Numbered from the stretch's first letter, positions 50,331 to 59,611 are shown. The stretch: DNA of 64,000 bases from Pseudonocardia sp. 73-21 (GCF_001899645.1 NZ_MKVV01000029.1:46436-110435), one strand, 5' to 3'. The notes: a model not told the origin generated them from the sequence alone. Made by a program: numbers and translations.

Positions 50331-51080
50331 ATGCCCCTTCTGAACGACCGCACCGCCCTCGTCACCGGAGCCGCGTCGGGGATCGGCGCGGCGATCGTCG
50401 CGCGACTGTCCGCCGACGGGGCCACCGTGCTCGCCGTCGACCGCGACGAGGCCGGTCTCAAGGCCCTCGCGGACACGGTGCCCGGCATCGAGCAGATCGT
50501 CTGCGACCTGTCGGACCCCGCCGCCGTGGACGCCCTGCCCGCCGAGGTCGACGTGCTGGTGAACAACGCGGGGATCCAGCACGTGGCCCCGATCCAGGAC
50601 TTCGACCCCGACCGGTTCGCGCTGATCCTGCGCCTCATGCTGGAAACGCCGTTCCGCCTGGTCCGCCGCGTGCTGCCGCACATGTACGAGCGGGGCTGGG
50701 GCCGGGTGGTCAACGTGTCCAGCGCGCACGGGCACCGCGCCAGCCCGTTCAAGGTGGCCTACGTCAGCGCGAAGCACGGGCTGGAGGGGATGTCCAAGGT
50801 CGTGGCGCTGGAGGGCGCCGCGCACGGCGTCACCAGCAACTGCCTCTCCCCCGGCTACGTCCGCACGCCGCTGGTGGAGAAGCAGATCGACGACCAGGCC
50901 CGCGCCCACGGCATCTCCCGCGACGCGGTGCTGGAGCAGGTGCTGCTGGTGCAGCAGGCCGTGAAACGGCTCGTCGAACCGTCGGAGGTCGCGGAGCTGG
51001 CGGCGGTGCTCTACGGGCCCGCGGGGGCGTCGATCACGGGTGCGTCACTCTCGATGGACGGCGGCTGGACCGCGCGGTGA
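50331..51080 (+). CDS. 3-hydroxybutyrate dehydrogenase-like SDR
   Basis: A 249-residue short-chain dehydrogenase with G-A-A-S-G-I-G at 13-19, N-N-A-G near 78, and Y-V-S-A-K in the active site. The overall pattern, including the L-E-G-A-A-H-G-V and S-P-G-Y-V-R-T-P-L-V segments, matches 3-hydroxybutyrate dehydrogenases. The true substrate should be treated as open. ATG 50331. Confidence 0.83.
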   Translation: MPLLNDRTALVTGAASGIGAAIVARLSADGATVLAVDRDEAGLKALADTVPGIEQIVCDLSDPAAVDALPAEVDVLVNNAGIQHVAPIQDFDPDRFALILRLMLETPFRLVRRVLPHMYERGWGRVVNVSSAHGHRASPFKVAYVSAKHGLEGMSKVVALEGAAHGVTSNCLSPGYVRTPLVEKQIDDQARAHGISRDAVLEQVLLVQQAVKRLVEPSEVAELAAVLYGPAGASITGASLSMDGGWTAR

Positions 51081-51090
51081 TGCTGGGCCC

Positions 51091-52077
51091 GTGCGCTACG
51101 TGATGATCGGGGCAGGTGCCGTGGGCGGCACCATCGGGGGACGGCTGCACGAGGCGGGGCGGGACGTCGTGCTCGTCGCGCGGGGCGCCCATCTGCAGGC
51201 TCTGCGCACACGGGGGCTGCAGCTCGACGAGCCCGGGCGGTCCCGCGTGCTGCGCATCCCGGCCACCGCTACGCCGGGCGAGGTCGACTGGAGCCCCGAC
51301 GACGTCGTGGTCATGGCGACCAAGACCCAGGCCAGCGCCGACCTGCTCGACGCCGTGGCCGACGCGGCGCCCGACGTGCCGGTCGTGTGCGCCCAGAACG
51401 GCGTCGCCAACGAGCGGATGGCCGCGGCCCGGTTCGCCCACGTCCTCGGGATCTGCGTGATCATCCCCTGCGAGCACCTGGAGCCCGGCCTCGTCGTCAC
51501 GTTCTCGGGGCCGGTCCCCGGCGTGCTCGACATCGGGCGCTACCCGGGAGGACCCGACGAGCTGGCCACCGCGATCGCTGCCGACCTGACCGCCGCCGGT
51601 TTCAGCTCGCGGGCGGATCCGGCCATCATGCGGTGGAAGTACGGCAAGCTGCTGGTCAACCTCGGCAACGCCGCCGAGGCGGCCTGCGGCCCGGACGATC
51701 CCGACCTGCGCGAGCTCTCCGCGGCGGCGCGGGCCGAGGGCCGGGAGTGCCTCGCCGCCGCCGGCATCGACGTCGTCCCGGCGCCGGAGGAGAAGCAGCG
51801 CCGCGCCGGCTTCGTCGTGCGGCGGGCCGTCGGTCCGCACGTGCGCCACGGCGGCTCCACCTGGCAGAGCCTGCAGCGCGGCACGGGCTCGGTGGAGGCC
51901 GCCCACCTCAACGGCGAGATCGTCGCGCTGGGCCGCCGCCACGGCGTCGCCACGCCCGTGAACGCCCTCCTGCTCGCGGTGGTGGAGGAGATGGCCCGCG
52001 CGGGCGAGGCACCCGGCGGCCGGAACGCGGCGGAGCTCATCGCGCAGGCCACCCGGTCGCCGGCATCGCGAACATGA
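51091..52077 (+). CDS. 2-dehydropantoate 2-reductase-family (ApbA/PanE-like) protein
   Basis: A 328-residue protein with the NADP loop G-A-G-A-V-G-G near residues 7-13, the central Q-N-G-V segment and the C-terminal W-K-Y-G-K-L-L-V-N-L lysine motif. Family members include ketopantoate reductase and other 2-oxo acid reductases. No other pantothenate gene is nearby, so the family call is safer than panE. GTG 51091, 10 bp after the SDR gene. Confidence 0.8.
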   Translation: MRYVMIGAGAVGGTIGGRLHEAGRDVVLVARGAHLQALRTRGLQLDEPGRSRVLRIPATATPGEVDWSPDDVVVMATKTQASADLLDAVADAAPDVPVVCAQNGVANERMAAARFAHVLGICVIIPCEHLEPGLVVTFSGPVPGVLDIGRYPGGPDELATAIAADLTAAGFSSRADPAIMRWKYGKLLVNLGNAAEAACGPDDPDLRELSAAARAEGRECLAAAGIDVVPAPEEKQRRAGFVVRRAVGPHVRHGGSTWQSLQRGTGSVEAAHLNGEIVALGRRHGVATPVNALLLAVVEEMARAGEAPGGRNAAELIAQATRSPASRT

Positions 52078-52200
52078 CCTCGTCGACGTAGCCGCCGCCC
52101 GAACCGGCGCGGACAGGGGTTCGGCGTGCCGGTCCAGCGGCAGCGCGAGGTGCAGGTGGTCGTCGACGCGGAGACCGGTCATCGGCCCACCCTCCCGCGC

Positions 52201-52264
52201 GGTGTCGCGGTGTCGCGGTGTCGCGGTGTCGCGGTGTCGCGGTGTCGCGGTGTCGCGGTGTCGC
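52201..52264. repeat. eight-copy octamer tandem repeat
   Basis: Eight perfect units of GGTGTCGC lie immediately before the hydrolase gene. The unit is not a multiple of three and is a candidate for slippage. Only ~31 bp separate it from the best start codon. In 52078-52200 I see only a short minus-strand fragment with an ATG at 52182 and no family match. Confidence 0.85.
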
Positions 52265-52295
52265 GGTGGCGTCGCGGGGGGCGCAGACTTCTCCC

Positions 52296-53123
52296 GTGGT
52301 CCCGGACCAGGTAGCCGCGGCCGACGGCCGTCACATGGATCTGCACTCCGTCGGCGACGGGCCCGGGGTCGTCGTCGTGCACGGCAGCGCGGTGTCGGCG
52401 GCGGACTACCGCCGGCTCGCCGACGCGCTGGCCCCCCGGTTCACCGTGCACCTCTACGACCGGCGCGGGCGGGGCTCCCGCGGCCCCGTCGAGCCCACGC
52501 ACGGCGTCGCGTCCGACGTCGAGGACCTGCGGGCGGTGCTGCGGCACACCGGTGCCCGCACGGTGCTCGCCCACAGCTACGGCGGCCTGGTCGCCCTGAC
52601 CGGCGCGCCGACGCTGCCGATCGACCGGATGGCCGTCTACGACGCCGCGGTGTCGATCGACGGCGGGTTCCCGTCGGCCTACGTCGAACCGTTCGCCCGC
52701 GCCGCCGCGGCCGACGACTTCCCACGGGCGATGGCGGTGCTGGGCCACGGCCTCGGGTCCGTGGGGGCGCTGTCGCGGCTGCCCGTCCCCGTGCTGACGG
52801 TGCTGGCCCACGGATTCGCCGCCACCGCGATGGGACGCGCGTGGCGGCTCATGATCCCGAGCGCGGTGGCCGAGGCGCGCGAGGTGCGGGCCCACGACGC
52901 TCCGGCGAACGCCTACGCCGGCGTCACCACCGACGTCCTGCTGGCCACCGGTGGGCGCAGTCCCGCCTACTTCGCCCCGGCCTCGGCGGCGATCGCGCGG
53001 GTGCTCCCGCGGGCCAGGCACGTCGTCGTCCCGAAGGCCGACCACAACGCGATCATGGGCGCCGCCGCCCCGTTCGTGGAGCGGTTCGCCAGGTTCTTCC
53101 TCAATAGTGATGACGTTTCGTAA
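52296..53123 (+). CDS. alpha/beta hydrolase
   Basis: A 275-residue hydrolase with H-G-S-A-V-S-A-A-D-Y near residues 30-39, the nucleophile loop A-H-S-Y-G-G and a late His in K-A-D-H-N. It matches small haloperoxidase/esterase-like hydrolases. GTG 52296 is the first start after the octamer repeat; ATG 52335 (M-D-L-H-S-V) is equally possible. Frames beginning inside the repeat give a repetitive S-R-C-R-G-V-A-V extension that I do not believe. Confidence 0.8.
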   Translation: MVPDQVAAADGRHMDLHSVGDGPGVVVVHGSAVSAADYRRLADALAPRFTVHLYDRRGRGSRGPVEPTHGVASDVEDLRAVLRHTGARTVLAHSYGGLVALTGAPTLPIDRMAVYDAAVSIDGGFPSAYVEPFARAAAADDFPRAMAVLGHGLGSVGALSRLPVPVLTVLAHGFAATAMGRAWRLMIPSAVAEAREVRAHDAPANAYAGVTTDVLLATGGRSPAYFAPASAAIARVLPRARHVVVPKADHNAIMGAAAPFVERFARFFLNSDDVS

Positions 53124-53171
53124 CAGACCGTCGCAGTGAGCGAACGCCGGCCAGCAGGCACGGCAGTTGTC

Positions 53172-54156
53172 TCATGTGGACGAGTACCTCGCGACCGCAG
53201 GTGGCATGTTCTGGGTGCAGCGGCAGAACAGCCCCGGCACGGCCGCGCCCGGCACGCCGGTGACGATCAACGACACGGCGCCACCGCCGACCGCTGGAAC
53301 CTCGGTACCGTCGAGATCCTGCCCGTGAACACCGACACCACCGCGCCCACCGCGCCGTCCGGCCTGTCGGCGAGCAGCCCCGGCGCCGGTCAGGCGCTGA
53401 GCTGGACCGCGGCCACCGACACCGTCGGTGTCACCGCCTACGACGTCTACCGCTCGACGACGGCGGCCTTCACCCCGTCGACGGCCACCCTCGTGAAGAG
53501 CCTCGGCGCCGTCACCACCTACACCGACACCGACACCGCCACCGGGCACCGACACCGGGCTCGCTGGGCACCTACCATGACGTCGTCAAGGCGCGGGACG
53601 CCGCGGGCAACGTGAGCGCGTCGTCGAACCAGGCATCGCTCGTGGTGGCCGACACCACCGCACCCACGAGCCCCACCGCTCCTCCACCTACGGCACGCTC
53701 GAGTACCGGGCCAAGCAGCCGGTCGGCACGGGCACCTGGCCCGCGCAGTGGCTGCTCGGGGCCAACTGCCAGGCCGCGTTCAAGACCACGGCCGAGGACA
53801 CGGGCGGCTGAAACCGGCCGCAGGTCGGCTCCGACGAGATCGACGTCAGCGAGTTCAAGGGCAGCACCACCGTCGACTGGCAGAACGTCATCTCGGGCAA
53901 CAGCGACTTTCGGACCTGCAAGCCGACGGTGTCCAACGCCAACACCAACTGGCACGTCTACCAGCTCGTCCGGAAGCCCGGGTCGCTCGTGTGGAAGGTG
54001 GACGGCGTGACGACCTGCACGCAGACGAAGGCCGTGCCGACCACGCCGATGTTCATGATCATCAACACCGCCCTGGGCGGCAGGGGCGGCGGCACCATCA
54101 AGAGCAGCACGTTGCCCCAGACGATGCTCGTGGACTACGTCCGCCTCACGCAGTGA
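53172..54156 (+). pseudogene. decayed secreted protein with Fn3 and GH16 domains
   Basis: Pieces of one long extracellular protein lie in different frames. First a linker ending V-D-E-Y-L-A-T-A-G-G-M-F-W-V-Q-R, then W-N-L-G-T-V-E-I-L-P, then an Fn3 domain with frameshift near 53535-53570 (V-V-K-A-R-D-A-A-G-N-V-S). A GH16 glycosidase core follows, joined after loss of its N-terminal part: Y-G-T-L-E-Y-R-A-K, the catalytic E-I-D-V-S-E, and the C-terminal strand block. A TGA at 53809 replaces what should be TGG (Trp) in G-G-W-N-R-P. At least two frameshifts, a deletion and a stop make it dead. Confidence 0.8.
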
Positions 54157-54166
54157 CCGGATAGCC

Positions 54167-54209
54167 GACGGCGCCCGGGACGCAACCACGTTGCGTCCCG
54201 GGCGCCGTC
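54167..54209. terminator. strong 20-bp stem terminator
   Basis: Perfect 20-base stem GACGGCGCCCGGGACGCAAC and its complement, with a three-base loop (54187-54189), directly after the GH16 relic. It is the most stable hairpin in the window. Confidence 0.85.
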
Positions 54210-54225
54210 GTTGCACGGTGAGGTC

Positions 54226-54525
54226 ATGTCGGAACAAGCGCTGTCGGGTGACCTGGCCTTCCCCGACAACGCGGGCTGCGCCGGGGTCCGGCACCGCGTC
54301 GGCGGCACCCCCGGCCTGTGCCTGGCCCAGCCGGTGCTGACGGTCGTGCAGCGCCTCGAGCACCCACGCCCGAAGACCGTGCGCCTGTTCGTGTGCGAGG
54401 CCCACGCCGTCGGTCAGACCGACCCGCGGGCGCTCACCGTCCACGACCGGGCCGAGCTGCGGCGCCGCCGGGCGTCGGCCACTACTTCGGCGGCAGCGAC
54501 CGGACGTGGGCGACGCCGAGCCTGA
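54226..54525 (+). CDS. 99-residue hypothetical protein
   Basis: Starts M-S-E-Q-A-L-S-G-D-L-A and contains C-A-G-V-R-H-R-V and V-C-E-A-H-A, perhaps a metal or disulphide site. No family recognised. Its last 44 bp overlap the convergent TfoX gene and are Arg/Ala rich, so the true end is uncertain. GGTGAGG precedes the ATG. Confidence 0.45.
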   Translation: MSEQALSGDLAFPDNAGCAGVRHRVGGTPGLCLAQPVLTVVQRLEHPRPKTVRLFVCEAHAVGQTDPRALTVHDRAELRRRRASATTSAAATGRGRRRA

Positions 54526-54814
54526 CCCACCTGCGCAGCTCCTCGTCGGTCGCGTCCGCCTCGATGTCGACGTGCAGCCAGCCGTCCATCTCCCGCCCGC
54601 GCATGACGAACCGGCTCGCGCGGGGATCGGTGATCAGCGCGTCGGTCTCGGCCGGGTCGACGCGCAGCAGCAACCCGCCCCGACCGCTCGCGCTGACGGC
54701 CATGTGCCCGGCCACCATGAACGCCAGGCCGCCGAACATCGCCTTCTCCCGCACGTCGGGCTCGACGGCGAGGATCTCGCGCAGGCGGTCGGCCATGTCG
54801 GCGTCGTACGTCAC
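54482..54814 (-). CDS. TfoX/Sxy-family N-terminal-domain protein
   Basis: A 110-residue protein with the TfoX_N features A-M-F-G-G-L-A-F-M-V near residue 26 and V-D-P-A-E-T-D-A. Despite the name, such stand-alone domains are not shown to control competence in actinobacteria. GTG 54814 is the natural start. The frame is open upstream through a palindrome into a neighbouring gene. Confidence 0.8.
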   Translation of the reverse strand: MTYDADMADRLREILAVEPDVREKAMFGGLAFMVAGHMAVSASGRGGLLLRVDPAETDALITDPRASRFVMRGREMDGWLHVDIEADATDEELRRWVRLGVAHVRSLPPK

Positions 54815-54832
54815 GCGGGCAGTATCGCGAAG

Positions 54833-54884
54833 GTCGTGCGCGGATATCAGTGCTCCGGCGCTGATTTCCGCGCACGGGTGGCGC
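54833..54884. repeat. dispersed palindromic element, family 1, copy B
   Basis: Second copy of the element at 10456-10506, sharing GTCGTGCGCGGATATC, GTGCT, GC-CTGAT and TCCGCGCACGGGTGGCGC with few differences, including one A-to-T that weakens the right arm. It lies between the TfoX gene and the truncated Gly-rich gene. Confidence 0.8.
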
Positions 54885-55330
54885 GCAGCTCGTCGACTGC
54901 GGGCCGCTCGCGCGACCACCTGCGCGACGCTCCACCCTGACACGCGGGATCCGGCAGCGGCGGCACCTGCACCGCCGATCGCGCCGAGTCCCGTCAGCAG
55001 TGCCGTACCTCCGGCCATCCCGAAACCACCGGCGGCCATGGATCCGCCGCCCAACGCGGCCAATCCCGCCGACGTCGCGGCCGCGCCGCTGAGGCCCAAT
55101 GCGCTGCCGACTGCGGCGCCGATCAAGGGCGCCGCCACGCCCATCGTCGCCACACCGAGCGCCAGACCTGCCGCGGACGCGACGGCGATCCGACCCCACC
55201 GCACGTTCCGCCTCGAGAACGCCCGTGCCACGGCCGCGAACTCCGCAGTGACCGTGTCCAGGTCACCGGGGCGCAGGACGGGCAGATGGTCGGCAACGGC
55301 CAGGAGCGCGTCGCGGCGGGCCCGTGGCAC
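54885..55330 (-). pseudogene. Gly/Ala-rich membrane protein with disrupted C-terminus
   Basis: From GTG 55330, about 148 residues: a helical start (R-R-D-A-L-L-A-V-A-D-H-L-P-V-L), then glycine-zipper hydrophobic segments (G-L-A-L-G-V-A-T-M-G, M-A-A-G-G-F-G-M-A-G-G). The frame has no stop of its own; it runs through palindrome copy B and into the TfoX gene, ending at 54482 as one 282-codon frame. I read this as a truncated gene whose tail was replaced. A functional fusion is possible but less likely. Confidence 0.5.
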
Positions 55331-55393
55331 CCATGCCGCCGTCGTACGGGGGCTGAAGGCAACACGGACGTTACGGACATCAGGTCGGACGCC

Positions 55394-55762
55394 TCACCGT
55401 TCGCAGCGCATCCGCCAGGCGTCGGTGACGAGCTCCTCGAGCCGCTCCACGGTGACCCGCTCCAGCCGCACCATCACGAGCGGGAAGCTGTCGTAGGAAG
55501 GCGTGCTGAAGAACAGCTCCGGCTCGCCGAGCACCAGCGCCTGCTTCTCCGCCTCGTCCCCGACGTACAGCACGGCGATGTCCGTGCGGATCACCCGTCG
55601 CCGGCCCGGCTCCCGCTCGGGGTAGGACCAGACGAACCCCTGGCCGCCGACGCGGAAATCGAAGCCGTCGCTCTCGATCTCCCGGACGCCGTCGAGCGAG
55701 AGGGCGATCCGCCGGACGTCCTCGGCATCGGCCACGACGAGGATCCTGGCAAAGAGGGACAC
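55394..55762 (-). CDS. MmcQ/YjbR-family protein
   Basis: A 122-residue protein of the MmcQ/YjbR fold, with V-R-R-I-A-L-S-L-D-G-V-R-E near the start and L-V-T-D-A-W-R-M at the end. The fold resembles DNA-binding domains but function is unproven. ATG 55762, monocistronic, divergent from the LAL regulator. Confidence 0.82.
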   Translation of the reverse strand: MSLFARILVVADAEDVRRIALSLDGVREIESDGFDFRVGGQGFVWSYPEREPGRRRVIRTDIAVLYVGDEAEKQALVLGEPELFFSTPSYDSFPLVMVRLERVTVERLEELVTDAWRMRCER

Positions 55763-55868
55763 GGCCCGTCACATCAGGGATGTGGCGTCCGTTCACGCGG
55801 ACTCCGTTCCGGACCTGCACGCGGGCCTGGGCCGCTCCGGCGGGTGACGAGCGGGCCCCCGCAGGTCC

Positions 55869-58277
55869 ATGCTGGTGCCGATGACGGTCACGCTCGAGTC
55901 CAAGCTCCACATGCCCGTGAACCGGGGCCCACTGGTGCCGCGGCCACGGCTGGCGGCACTCCTGGGCGACGGCACGACGGTGACCCTGACGCTCGTCTCG
56001 GCACCCGCCGGGTTCGGCAAGACGACGCTGCTGGCCGACGCGCTGGCGGCGGCCGGGCGGCCCGTGGCCTGGCTCTCGCTCGACCGCGACGACAACGATC
56101 CCGCGCGGTTCTGGACCTACGTGGCCACGGCGCTGTCCCGGCCGCCGGAGTCCTCCCTCACCGCCCTGCTCAACGACCTGGCCGTCCGCACCACCGACGT
56201 CGTACTCGTGCTCGACGACTACCACGTCATCGACGCCACCGAGATCCACGACGGGATGGCCTTCCTGCTGGAGCACCTCCCCCCGCGGGCCCACGTGGTG
56301 ATCGCCGGCCGCGCGGACCCGCCGTTCCCGCTCGCCCGGATGCGGGCGAGCGGCGAGCTCGTCGAGATCCGCGCCGCCGACCTGCGCTTCACGCCCGACG
56401 AGGCCGCCGCGTACCTCGGCGACGCGGTGGGACCGGACCTCGCCCCGGCCGACGTCGCGGCGCTGGAGGAACGGACGGAGGGCTGGATCGCCGCGCTCCA
56501 GCTCGCCGCGCTGTCGCTGCGGGGCCGATCCGACATCAGCGGCGTCGTCGCCCGGTTCGCCGGAACCGACCGCTACGTCGTCGACTACCTGGTGGAGGAG
56601 GTGCTGGCCCACCAGCCCGACGCGGTGCGGGACTTCCTGCTGCGGACCGCGGTGCTCGACCGGCTCACGGGCCCGCTGTGCGACGCCGTCACCGGCCGCG
56701 ACGACGGCACCCGGATGCTCGTGGAGCTGGAGCGCGCCAACCTGTTCCTCGTCCCGCTGGACGACCACCGCGAGTGGTACCGCTACCACCACCTCTTCGC
56801 CGACGTCCTGCGCGCCCGGTTGCCCGGCGGGCAGGCCCCGTTGCTGCACGGGCGCGCGAGCGTGTGGCACGAGCGGCACGACCAGCCCGAGGACGCCGTC
56901 CGCCATGCCCTGGCCGCCGGCGACGTCGACCGCGCCGCCCGGCTGATGGAGCTGGCCGTGCCGGAGATCCGGCGCACCCGGCAGGACACGCTGTTCCTGG
57001 GCTGGCTCGGTGCGCTGCCCGACGACGTCGTGCGCCGCAGCCCGGTGCTGAGCGTCTTCCGCGGGTGGATGTTCATGCTGACCGGCGACCTGGACGCGTT
57101 CGAGCGCCGGCTCGACGACGCGGAACGGGCCGCTCCCCCGGCGGCGGACTCCGCGGAGCTCCGCCGGTTGCCGGCGACGATCGCGGTCTACCGGGCATCG
57201 ATCGCGCAGGCCCGGGGCGACCTGGCCGGCACGGCGGAGCACGCCCGGCGCGCACTCGCCCTGGCCGGGCCGGACGACCACCTCGCCCGGGGCGGTGGGT
57301 ACGGCTTCCTCGGCCTCGCCGCGTGGGCCGAGGGCGACGTGACCACGGCACTGGAGACGTTCGGGAGGTCGGTGACCAGCCTGTACACGGGCGGCAACCT
57401 GGTCGACGCGCTCAGCGGCACGGTCCTGCTCGCCGACATGTGGCGCGCGGCGGGACGGCCCGACACAGCCCGTGGGCTCCTCGAACGGGCGGTGGCCGGG
57501 GCGCCGTCCGATGCCGCCGACCTGCACGTCGCCCTGAGCGAGCTCGACCACGCGACCGGTGATCACGACAGCGCCCGGCGCCACCTCGACACCGCCGTGG
57601 TGCTCGACGAGCGGGTGCGGACCGCGGCGGGCCGGTCCCGGTGGTTCGTGGCCGCCAGCCTGCTCGCCGAGGCCGACGAGGCCGTCCGGCTCCTGGACGA
57701 GGCCGAGGCGCACCACCTGCCGGGTCACCTCCCCGAGGTGCGTCCCGTCCCGGCGATGCGGGCGCGGGTCCGGATCACGCAGGGCCGGCTGGCCGACGCC
57801 GCGGACTGGGCCCGCGAACGCGGCGTGACCGTCGCCGACGAGGCCCGCCACCTCCGCGAGTACGACCATCTCACCCTGGTGCGGCTGCTCCTCGCGCAAC
57901 GCCGGGCCGCGCAGGCCGTCCCGCTGCTGGAGCGGCTGCTCGACGCCGCCGAGAGCTCCGGACGCGCCGGGAGCGCCGTCGAGATCCGGAGGTTGCTCGC
58001 CCTCGCGCGGGAAGGGCGGTCACCGACGCCGGTTCCGGACCTGACCGACCGGGAGCAGCAGGTGCTGCGGCTGCTCGCCGGCGAAGGGAGCGGCCCGCAG
58101 ATCGCGCGCGAGCTCTACGTCACGCAGAACACGCTGCGCACCCACACCAAGCACATCTTCACCAAGCTCGCCGTCACCGACCGCCGGGCGGCGGTGCGCC
58201 GCGCCCACGAGCTCGGCCTGCTCTACCCCGATCCCTCACATCATGTGGTGACGCCCGGTCGCTCCTCTGCTCCCTAG
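55869..58277 (+). CDS. LAL/MalT-type LuxR-family transcriptional regulator
   Basis: An 802-residue ATP-dependent regulator: Walker A S-A-P-A-G-F-G-K-T at 44-52, Walker B V-L-V-L-D-D-Y near residue 114, a long TPR-like helical middle, and a C-terminal GerE HTH (L-T-D-R-E-Q-Q-V-L-R-L-L, then T-L-R-T-H-T-K-H-I-F-T-K-L). Ligand unknown. ATG 55869 or ATG 55881 can start it. It precedes three co-oriented membrane or small genes and probably controls them. Confidence 0.88.
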   Translation: MLVPMTVTLESKLHMPVNRGPLVPRPRLAALLGDGTTVTLTLVSAPAGFGKTTLLADALAAAGRPVAWLSLDRDDNDPARFWTYVATALSRPPESSLTALLNDLAVRTTDVVLVLDDYHVIDATEIHDGMAFLLEHLPPRAHVVIAGRADPPFPLARMRASGELVEIRAADLRFTPDEAAAYLGDAVGPDLAPADVAALEERTEGWIAALQLAALSLRGRSDISGVVARFAGTDRYVVDYLVEEVLAHQPDAVRDFLLRTAVLDRLTGPLCDAVTGRDDGTRMLVELERANLFLVPLDDHREWYRYHHLFADVLRARLPGGQAPLLHGRASVWHERHDQPEDAVRHALAAGDVDRAARLMELAVPEIRRTRQDTLFLGWLGALPDDVVRRSPVLSVFRGWMFMLTGDLDAFERRLDDAERAAPPAADSAELRRLPATIAVYRASIAQARGDLAGTAEHARRALALAGPDDHLARGGGYGFLGLAAWAEGDVTTALETFGRSVTSLYTGGNLVDALSGTVLLADMWRAAGRPDTARGLLERAVAGAPSDAADLHVALSELDHATGDHDSARRHLDTAVVLDERVRTAAGRSRWFVAASLLAEADEAVRLLDEAEAHHLPGHLPEVRPVPAMRARVRITQGRLADAADWARERGVTVADEARHLREYDHLTLVRLLLAQRRAAQAVPLLERLLDAAESSGRAGSAVEIRRLLALAREGRSPTPVPDLTDREQQVLRLLAGEGSGPQIARELYVTQNTLRTHTKHIFTKLAVTDRRAAVRRAHELGLLYPDPSHHVVTPGRSSAP

Positions 58278-58331
58278 CGTCGGGTCGTCCCGCTGCGACC
58301 GCGGCGGACACCCCGACGCCGGGAGCCGGAC

Positions 58332-58997
58332 ATGACCGTCTCGACCACCACCCTCACCCGCGCGGCCGGCCTGGCCGCGGTCGTGGCGGGCCTGCTGTTC
58401 GTCGCCGTCCAGATCAACCACCCCCATCTCGATCCCACCTTCGTCACCACCACCGGGTACGCGGTCCGCGAGACGATGAAGCTGGTGTTCGCGGCCCTCG
58501 CTCTCGCCGGGACCACCGGCATGTACCTGAGCCAGGTGAAGCAGACCGGCGTCCTCGGCCTGCTGGGCTACCTCCTGTTCGGCGTCAACTTCCTCATCGT
58601 CCTGAGCATCCAGATCGTCGGGCTGGGCGTCCTCCCGGTGCTCGCCCGCAGCGAGCCCGGCTACGTCGCCGACGTCCTCGCCGTGGCCACCGGTGGCCAC
58701 GCGACCGGCGACATCGGCCTGCTGCAGACCGTCAACATGGTCGCCGGCGTCAGCTACATCGGCGGCGGGCTCCTGTTCGGCATCGCCCTGTTCCGCGCCC
58801 GTGTCCTGGCCCGGTGGGCCTGCGTGGTGCTCGCCGCCGGCACCGTCGCCTCCCTCGCGATCCCGCTGCTGCCGCAGCTGAACTTCCGGTTGTTCGCCGT
58901 CCCGACGGGCGTCGCCCTCATCGGCCTCGGGTACTCGCTGTGGCGCCTGCAGCGCACCCCGGCCGCCCCGCGGCTCGACGCGACCGTCGTCGCGTGA
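58332..58997 (+). CDS. membrane protein of unknown function (six to seven helices)
   Basis: A 221-residue hydrophobic protein. It begins with a helix around A-G-L-A-A-V-V-A-G-L-L-F-V-A-V-Q and has repeated G-x-L-L-F/G-Y-L-L-F segments, resembling DUF4386-type membrane proteins. ATG 58332, 54 bp after the regulator gene. Its stop overlaps the next start (GTGA). Confidence 0.65.
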   Translation: MTVSTTTLTRAAGLAAVVAGLLFVAVQINHPHLDPTFVTTTGYAVRETMKLVFAALALAGTTGMYLSQVKQTGVLGLLGYLLFGVNFLIVLSIQIVGLGVLPVLARSEPGYVADVLAVATGGHATGDIGLLQTVNMVAGVSYIGGGLLFGIALFRARVLARWACVVLAAGTVASLAIPLLPQLNFRLFAVPTGVALIGLGYSLWRLQRTPAAPRLDATVVA

Positions 58998-59611
58998 CGA
59001 GCCAGGTCCGGGCGCGCGCGGGCCGGTGGGTGCCGTTCGCGCTGATCGCCCTCGTCCTCGTCCCGGCCGTCAGCGGGTCCCTGCGGCTGGTCGAGGTGTT
59101 CGGCGGACCGCACCTCATGCCCGCGAACGCCCGGATCAGCGCGTCGCCGCTGCCGGTGGTGGTGCACATCGTCGGCGCGGTCGGCTACGCGGTGCTCGGC
59201 GCGTTCCAGTTCTCGTCGGCGCTGCGCCGCCGCCGGCCGGCCTGGCACCGGTCGGCCGGGCGCGTCGTGGTGGTGCTGGGCCTGGCCGTGGCGTTCTCGG
59301 GGCTGTGGATGACGCTGTTCTACACGCGCCAGCCCGGCACCGGCGAGCTCGCGTACCTGCTGCGGCTCGGGTTCGGCTCGGGCATGGCGGCCTGCCTCGT
59401 CCTGGGCGTGAGCGCGATCCGCCGCGGTGACGTCACCCGGCACCGGGCCTGGATGGTCCGCGCCTACGCCCTGGCGCTGGGTGCCGGCACCCAGGTGTTC
59501 ACGCTGGCTCTCGGGACCGCGGCGTTCGGCATCGACCTCATGCTGGGCGCGGGTTGGGTCGTCAACCTCGCGGCCGCCGAGTACGTGATCCGACGGGTCC
59601 GGGTCCGGTGA
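58994..59611 (+). CDS. DUF2306 membrane protein
   Basis: A 205-residue protein with about six helices and the DUF2306 features H-I-V-G-A-V-G-Y-A-V-L-G-A-F-Q-F near residue 55, W-H-R-S-A-G-R and H-R-A-W-M-V-R-A-Y-A. The two conserved histidines suggest haem or metal binding in the membrane, unproven. GTG 58994, coupled to the previous gene. Confidence 0.82.
   Translation: MTSQVRARAGRWVPFALIALVLVPAVSGSLRLVEVFGGPHLMPANARISASPLPVVVHIVGAVGYAVLGAFQFSSALRRRRPAWHRSAGRVVVVLGLAVAFSGLWMTLFYTRQPGTGELAYLLRLGFGSGMAACLVLGVSAIRRGDVTRHRAWMVRAYALALGAGTQVFTLALGTAAFGIDLMLGAGWVVNLAAAEYVIRRVRVR

Noticed and set aside
52060..52182. Minus-strand frame starting M-T-G-L-R-V-D-D-H-L-H-L
   Set aside because: Only a short part looks protein-like before it overlaps the reductase gene. 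A frame change would be needed to continue it, so I treat it as an unsupported remnant.
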